Shown here in pieces: positions 60,509-64,000 of a stretch of 64,000 bases of DNA; position 1 is the stretch's first letter, and every line of letters begins with the position of its first letter. The stretch comes from Paracoccaceae bacterium (GTDB lineage: Bacteria > Pseudomonadota > Alphaproteobacteria > Rhodobacterales > Rhodobacteraceae). Made by a program: the position numbers and the translations under genes. Under the pieces are notes generated by a model that was not told where the DNA came from, did not search any database, and was given only the letters and a program-made list of their open reading frames with translations. The stretch is taken from contig JAHDIS010000010.1 of NCBI GenBank assembly GCA_020630695.1, forward strand, positions 1-64,000, read 5' to 3'.

Positions 60509-61003
60509 TTATCTTCCGAAAAAGATACCCATAATCAGATAGATGGCCAACGTGCCACCCAGCGCTAATCCCATTGGAAAACGCTTGCCGCTCTGCCAGC
60601 TGTGCCAATCGGGTGCCAATCTGCGCAGCGGCGACAGTTTTCCGATGCGATGGGTCACAAAGGCCGCCAGCAAATTTGCCGCGAAGAGTGCGAGCAGGAA
60701 CCGCAAGTCCCCCACATGAATGAAGGGAGCCGCTGCGGCGGCAAACTTGGCATCGCCTGCGCCCATCGCGCCGCCTGCATTCAGCGCAATCCCCGCCACC
60801 AGCACCACAACGAGATTCATGTATCGCCACATGTATGCGTCGAGGGGCAGGGCGATCAATCCAACCAGCGCGAACACCAGAAAAAGAACCACAACCGTGT
60901 AGTTGTAGATCTTCAATCCGCGCATGTCGGTAAAACAGACGTAAAAACAGATGGGTAGGACGAACGGCGCAAACCAGAGCGCCGCGCTTGATGATATCAG
61001 CAC
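60509..61003 (-). CDS. cpaA: A24-type prepilin peptidase CpaA/TadV
   Basis: This 164-residue membrane protein has about four to five hydrophobic segments and the two aspartates of A24 peptidases, Asp26 (FTDMRG) and Asp84 (GAGDAKF). It lacks the methylase domain of PilD, as usual for the Tad type. It processes Flp prepilins in the inner membrane. The start is GTG at 61003, with GAGG 4 nt before it, 8 nt after the stop of the TPR lipoprotein gene. Confidence 0.88.
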   Translation of the reverse strand: MLISSSAALWFAPFVLPICFYVCFTDMRGLKIYNYTVVVLFLVFALVGLIALPLDAYMWRYMNLVVVLVAGIALNAGGAMGAGDAKFAAAAAPFIHVGDLRFLLALFAANLLAAFVTHRIGKLSPLRRLAPDWHSWQSGKRFPMGLALGGTLAIYLIMGIFFGR

Positions 61004-61011
61004 ACCGCGCC

Positions 61012-61878
61012 TCAGTTCGTGCGGGTTACGGTGGATTCCAGCGCCGAGAGGCTTCGCGCCGCGGCCTCAAAGTGCTGAGGATGCGTTTCGATTGCGTCCC
61101 GCAACAGGCCCTTGCCGATTTCGATGTCACCGCGTTTGATCGCCGCCAGTCCAAGCGAGTGCAACAGTTCCGCGCGCTCGATCTGGCTCATTGGGATCAC
61201 GGGCATAGTGTAGTTGCCCTGTGCACCACGTGCGAGGATCAGATTGTTCTTGGCCGTGAACAGGTTCCGGTCGTGCCGAATAGCGTCGTGGAACATGCGC
61301 TCCGCGCCTGCATAGTCGCCTCGGGTCAGTTTGGAGTAGCCCCAGTTGTTCAGAACCGAAGCAGGCTGCGTGGTCAGGCCGGCGGCTGTTTCATAGAAAG
61401 CGTCGGCTTTCTTCCAGTCCTTGTTTCCGTCTGCGATCATCGCTTCGAGGCGGTACCGCTTGTAGGTTTCATGGGTCGGCGGAATGGCATTCAGCACTTT
61501 TTCGGCGGCTTCCCAATCGTTTGATCGGATCAGGGCGTCTGCCAGCTGGACGCGATCTTCGTTTCCGCTGTCCTTATGTTCCACCACTTTTGCCCAGGCA
61601 CGCTTGGCTTCGTCGTGGCGCTTGGCGCGCACGAGCGAAAGCGACAGCCCACGCATCAGATCGATGCGGTCAGGGTCTTCTTGCGTTGCGCGCTGAAAGT
61701 AATTGACGGCTTCGTTGGGGTCTCCAACGGTCAGCATCACTTCGTTCAGGTTGGTTTCATCAACAACATTGACCCCGGCGAATTCGCGATCGACTGCTTC
61801 TTTGTCGATACCTTTTTCGCACGCGGAAAGAATGAACGCCCCTGCAACGCAGAGGGATAGTGTGATGGGGTGGCGCAT
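61012..61878 (-). CDS. TPR-repeat lipoprotein of the Tad locus
   Basis: This 288-residue protein has a lipoprotein signal (ITLSLCVAGAFILSAC, lipidated Cys20) and several tetratricopeptide repeats between about residues 55 and 280 (for example NEAVNYFQRATQEDPDRIDL, DWKKADAFYETAAGL, GDYAGAERMFHDAIRHD). TadD-type lipoproteins of this build help assemble the outer-membrane secretin of Flp pili. The ATG at 61878 has AAGGACG upstream. It follows a second TPR lipoprotein gene by 28 nt. Confidence 0.85.
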   Translation of the reverse strand: MRHPITLSLCVAGAFILSACEKGIDKEAVDREFAGVNVVDETNLNEVMLTVGDPNEAVNYFQRATQEDPDRIDLMRGLSLSLVRAKRHDEAKRAWAKVVEHKDSGNEDRVQLADALIRSNDWEAAEKVLNAIPPTHETYKRYRLEAMIADGNKDWKKADAFYETAAGLTTQPASVLNNWGYSKLTRGDYAGAERMFHDAIRHDRNLFTAKNNLILARGAQGNYTMPVIPMSQIERAELLHSLGLAAIKRGDIEIGKGLLRDAIETHPQHFEAAARSLSALESTVTRTN

Positions 61879-61906
61879 GTTTCTGCGTCCTTTTACTGCT
61901 CTGCCT

Positions 61907-62515
61907 CTATCCTGATGTCGGCCGGATGAGGAATGACCCCCGTCCACGACGCACCAGTTTGTATTCTTGCTCTAGTTCAATACCATACAAGGAATTTTCT
62001 TGTTTTGCGAGCGCCAAGCGCAAATTGTCCCGAATTGAGTCACTTTGGCCATCATCCAGTGCATAAGCGCGCCGGAACATTTCGGCCGCTTCCACGGTTT
62101 TGCCGCGTTCAATCAGCACAACACCCAGATTGTTCCAACCTTCGGGCCAATCCGGTTCTTCTTTTACGGACCGACGCAGCAGTTTTTCGGATTGGTTCAG
62201 GCGACCCAAGGCAAGGTTTGCCGACCCCAATGCGACCAGCACCTCGGCTGTCAGCCCGCGTTTGCCTGCCGCGCGGGTGAATGCTTCGAGAGCCAGCTCG
62301 TGTTGACCGGCTTCCATCAGGCGATGACCCACTTCCAGACCATCAACCGCTTCTCCGCGTGGATCCAGACCAGGGGCATAAACGGCGTCTTTCTTGACGC
62401 CGCCGCCGAACAGTCCGCCACCAAGAGGGCGATCACCAAAAGCCGAAGGGCCGCCCGAAGAACAGGCGGCCATTAGCAATGTGATTGTCATGCATCCCAC
62501 GAGGGACAAGCGCAT
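61907..62515 (-). CDS. tadD: TPR-repeat lipoprotein TadD
   Basis: A 202-residue protein with lipobox LMAAC (Cys18), a Gly-rich linker (RPLGGGLFGGG) and about three TPR units (EAGQHELALEAFTRAAGKR, GRLNQSEKLLRRSVKEEPD, GKTVEAAEMFRRAYALDD). Its place directly after tadC matches TadD, the pilotin-like lipoprotein of Tad systems. The stop and start relations (2 nt from tadC) show an operon. Which of the two TPR proteins is the true TadD cannot be decided fully; this one has the usual order. Confidence 0.78.
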   Translation of the reverse strand: MRLSLVGCMTITLLMAACSSGGPSAFGDRPLGGGLFGGGVKKDAVYAPGLDPRGEAVDGLEVGHRLMEAGQHELALEAFTRAAGKRGLTAEVLVALGSANLALGRLNQSEKLLRRSVKEEPDWPEGWNNLGVVLIERGKTVEAAEMFRRAYALDDGQSDSIRDNLRLALAKQENSLYGIELEQEYKLVRRGRGSFLIRPTSG

Positions 62516-62517
62516 GG

Positions 62518-63489
62518 TCAGTTTCCGATATTGCCCATTTCCGTGATGCCCACCGCGGAAGGTCCGACCAAGATGATCAGCAGCGGCGGCACTGTCAGCA
62601 TCATAGTCGTAAGCGTCATCTTTGTCGGCAACTGGTTTGCTTTTTCTTCTGCACGCATGACTCTTTTGTCACGCATTTCAGAGGCATAGACCCGCAAAGC
62701 GTCGGAAATTGATGTACCAAAGGTTTGTGCCTGGTTCAAAACCGTCACAAAGGACGACACATCCTGCACGCCGCAACGTTCCGACATATCCGGCAGAACC
62801 TGCGTTTTGTCCTTACCAGCGTTCATTTCGTGGCTGATGATTTCAAATTCATCGGCCAGTGCCGGGTAGGACGCCTGAAGTTCCTTGGAAACGCGGACGA
62901 TGGACTGATCCATGGACTGACCGGCTTCGACGCACACCAGCATCATGTCAAGCGCGTCAGGGAAACCGGACTGGATCTCTTCTTTGCGTTTTTCGACGCG
63001 CTTGTTGATCCAGTATTTTGGCGCCATGTAGCCTGCGAAACCAGGACCGAGGATATACATCATTTTTTGCTGCATGGTCGCTGTGGCGCCATCGACAAAA
63101 ATGAAGAAATACAGAACGCCAACGCCCAGCAGCCCAAGACCCAGCGCAAATTGCGCGAAGTAATAGAGCTGTACCGCATCCTTGGTCCGATAACCCGCCT
63201 GCAGCAGCTTCATCCGGATCGACGAAAGCTCTTTTTCATCCTGCGGTTCAAGGAACTGGGCGTATTTGTTCAGCTTCTCGTTCTTGCGCTTGTCACGCAA
63301 AACGGCGCGCGTTTCGGCATCTAGCCGCTGTTGACCCGTTTTCTTTAGTTTATCCATCGGGTCTGGCTTGGAGTTCAGCATCATTGGAATAGTCGCAATG
63401 ATGAGAAGTGCGGCGAGACCGGCGACGACGATAAGCGGACCCGCGGGGCCCAGCATATCGATGATCATGGTGTTAAGACTGTCAAACAT
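62518..63489 (-). CDS. tadC: Tad pilus inner-membrane platform protein TadC
   Basis: This 323-residue protein has a T2SSF domain (FPDALDMMLVCVEAGQSMDQSIVRVSKEL, then FVTVLNQAQTFGTSISDALRVYASEMRDKR) and hydrophobic segments near residues 12-35, 115-160 and 295-318. TadC with TadB forms the membrane base on which the TadA ATPase acts. It lies 11 nt after tadB and 2 nt before the lipoprotein gene. Confidence 0.92.
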   Translation of the reverse strand: MFDSLNTMIIDMLGPAGPLIVVAGLAALLIIATIPMMLNSKPDPMDKLKKTGQQRLDAETRAVLRDKRKNEKLNKYAQFLEPQDEKELSSIRMKLLQAGYRTKDAVQLYYFAQFALGLGLLGVGVLYFFIFVDGATATMQQKMMYILGPGFAGYMAPKYWINKRVEKRKEEIQSGFPDALDMMLVCVEAGQSMDQSIVRVSKELQASYPALADEFEIISHEMNAGKDKTQVLPDMSERCGVQDVSSFVTVLNQAQTFGTSISDALRVYASEMRDKRVMRAEEKANQLPTKMTLTTMMLTVPPLLIILVGPSAVGITEMGNIGN

Positions 63490-63500
63490 TGGAAAGGTCC

Positions 63501-64000
63501 TTACACCTTGATGTTAACCAGAGCGCGCATCACAAAGATGTTCAGCGTCAGCATGATACCCACGATAAAGCAGGCCGGAATAAACCACGGGTGATCCAGC
63601 ACCTCGTCGTAGTAGTCGGGCTTGGCCACCTGAATGAAAATCAGTGCGCCAACCGGGAAGCCGGACAGGAATTTACCGGACCACTGTGCTTCGGCTGTGA
63701 TCGCCTTGACTCGGCGGAACAGGCGGAATCGGGCACGGATCACCTTGGCCAGACCTTCGAGGATCTCGGCAAGGTTACCACCAGCCTGCTGCTGAATGGC
63801 CACGGCAACGGCAAGGAAGCGCAAATCCTGCATATCGAGGCGCTCGGCCATGTGCTTTAGCGCTTCACCGACGTCACGACCGTAGGTCGATTCATCTGCG
63901 ATGATGCCGAATTCAGTGGCCAGAGGGTCCTGAATTTCCTTGGAAACGATCGAGATCGCCGAACTGAAGGGGTGTCCGACACGTAGCGAACGAACCATCA
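63501..64000 (-). CDS. tadB: Tad pilus inner-membrane platform protein TadB, C-terminal part (cut by window edge)
   Basis: The frame is open to the right edge of the window, so only about the last 165 residues are seen. They show the T2SSF domain (VRSLRVGHPFSSAISIVSKEI; AVAIQQQAGGNLAEILEGLAKVIRARFRLFRRVKAITAEAQWSGKFL) and two final membrane segments. This matches the C-terminal half of TadB. The rest of the gene and further tad genes should lie beyond position 64000. Confidence 0.9.
   Translation of the reverse strand, partial: MVRSLRVGHPFSSAISIVSKEIQDPLATEFGIIADESTYGRDVGEALKHMAERLDMQDLRFLAVAVAIQQQAGGNLAEILEGLAKVIRARFRLFRRVKAITAEAQWSGKFLSGFPVGALIFIQVAKPDYYDEVLDHPWFIPACFIVGIMLTLNIFVMRALVNIKV

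Overview
The window looks like a chromosomal segment of a marine alphaproteobacterium of the Rhodobacteraceae (Roseobacter group). Four things point there: a 2,3-dihydroxypropane-1-sulfonate (DHPS) module of the hpsN/O/P-comDE-slcD type; several TRAP and ABC uptake systems each packed with its own catabolic genes; a DUF1127 (CcaF1-like) gene followed by tandem CCUCCUCCC-loop small RNAs, a known Rhodobacterales arrangement; and a Tad/Flp pilus locus. This is inferred from gene content, not from a phylogenetic marker.

Layout. 1-3.2 kb: an acyl-CoA island on the minus strand (aldehyde dehydrogenase cut by the window edge, enoyl-CoA hydratase, CoA-transferase) behind a promoter carrying two identical 12-bp palindromes, then a GloA2-like VOC protein. 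3.5-9.6 kb: cyanate use, with a PAS/AAA+ activator diverging from a Tat-exported binding protein, permease, ATPase, cyanase (cynS) and an NTF2-like protein. 9.6-10.7 kb: AT-rich debris with a truncated IS5-type transposase and small orphan genes. 10.7-13.7 kb: pobR/pobA (4-hydroxybenzoate hydroxylase) and a LigB/DODA-type dioxygenase. 13.8-25.0 kb: a polyol/cyclitol-like cluster (RpiR regulator, two dehydrogenases, HpcH aldolase, aldehyde dehydrogenase, IolD-type hydrolase, SDR, sugar ABC transporter). 25.2-26.8 kb: a secreted glycoside hydrolase. 27.1-30.2 kb: an arsenate operon, ArsR-ArsC fusion, GAPDH and ArsJ.

30.2-36.1 kb: a TRAP transporter with an IclR regulator and a divergent GMC oxidoreductase, followed by iolB. 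37.5-43.4 kb: a complete urea-type ABC transporter urtABCDE. 43.4-53.7 kb: the DHPS operon, with a divergent LacI regulator, twin operators, a small membrane protein, a TRAP transporter, hpsNOP, a universal stress protein, comDE and slcD. Together these would import DHPS and oxidise it to sulfolactate and sulfopyruvate, then decarboxylate that to sulfoacetaldehyde. No enzyme that releases sulfite (Xsc or SuyAB) is in the window. 53.7-58.7 kb: housekeeping genes (valS, mrp, tRNA-Met) around the ccaF1/CcsR-like sRNA locus. 59.1 kb to the end: an AAA ATPase, CpaA prepilin peptidase, two TPR lipoproteins, TadC and the start-truncated TadB.

The most notable element is the minus-strand array at 56.78-57.03 kb: six hairpins in a row, each showing C(C)UCCUCCC in the loop. 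The last is itself an intrinsic terminator, and the array lies directly behind a DUF1127 gene. Other leads are the activator with a GAFAGA loop and its paired upstream inverted repeats, the ArsR-ArsC fusion heading a GAPDH/ArsJ operon, and the IolD cluster that pairs with an HpcH aldolase instead of the usual IolC/IolE/IolJ genes.
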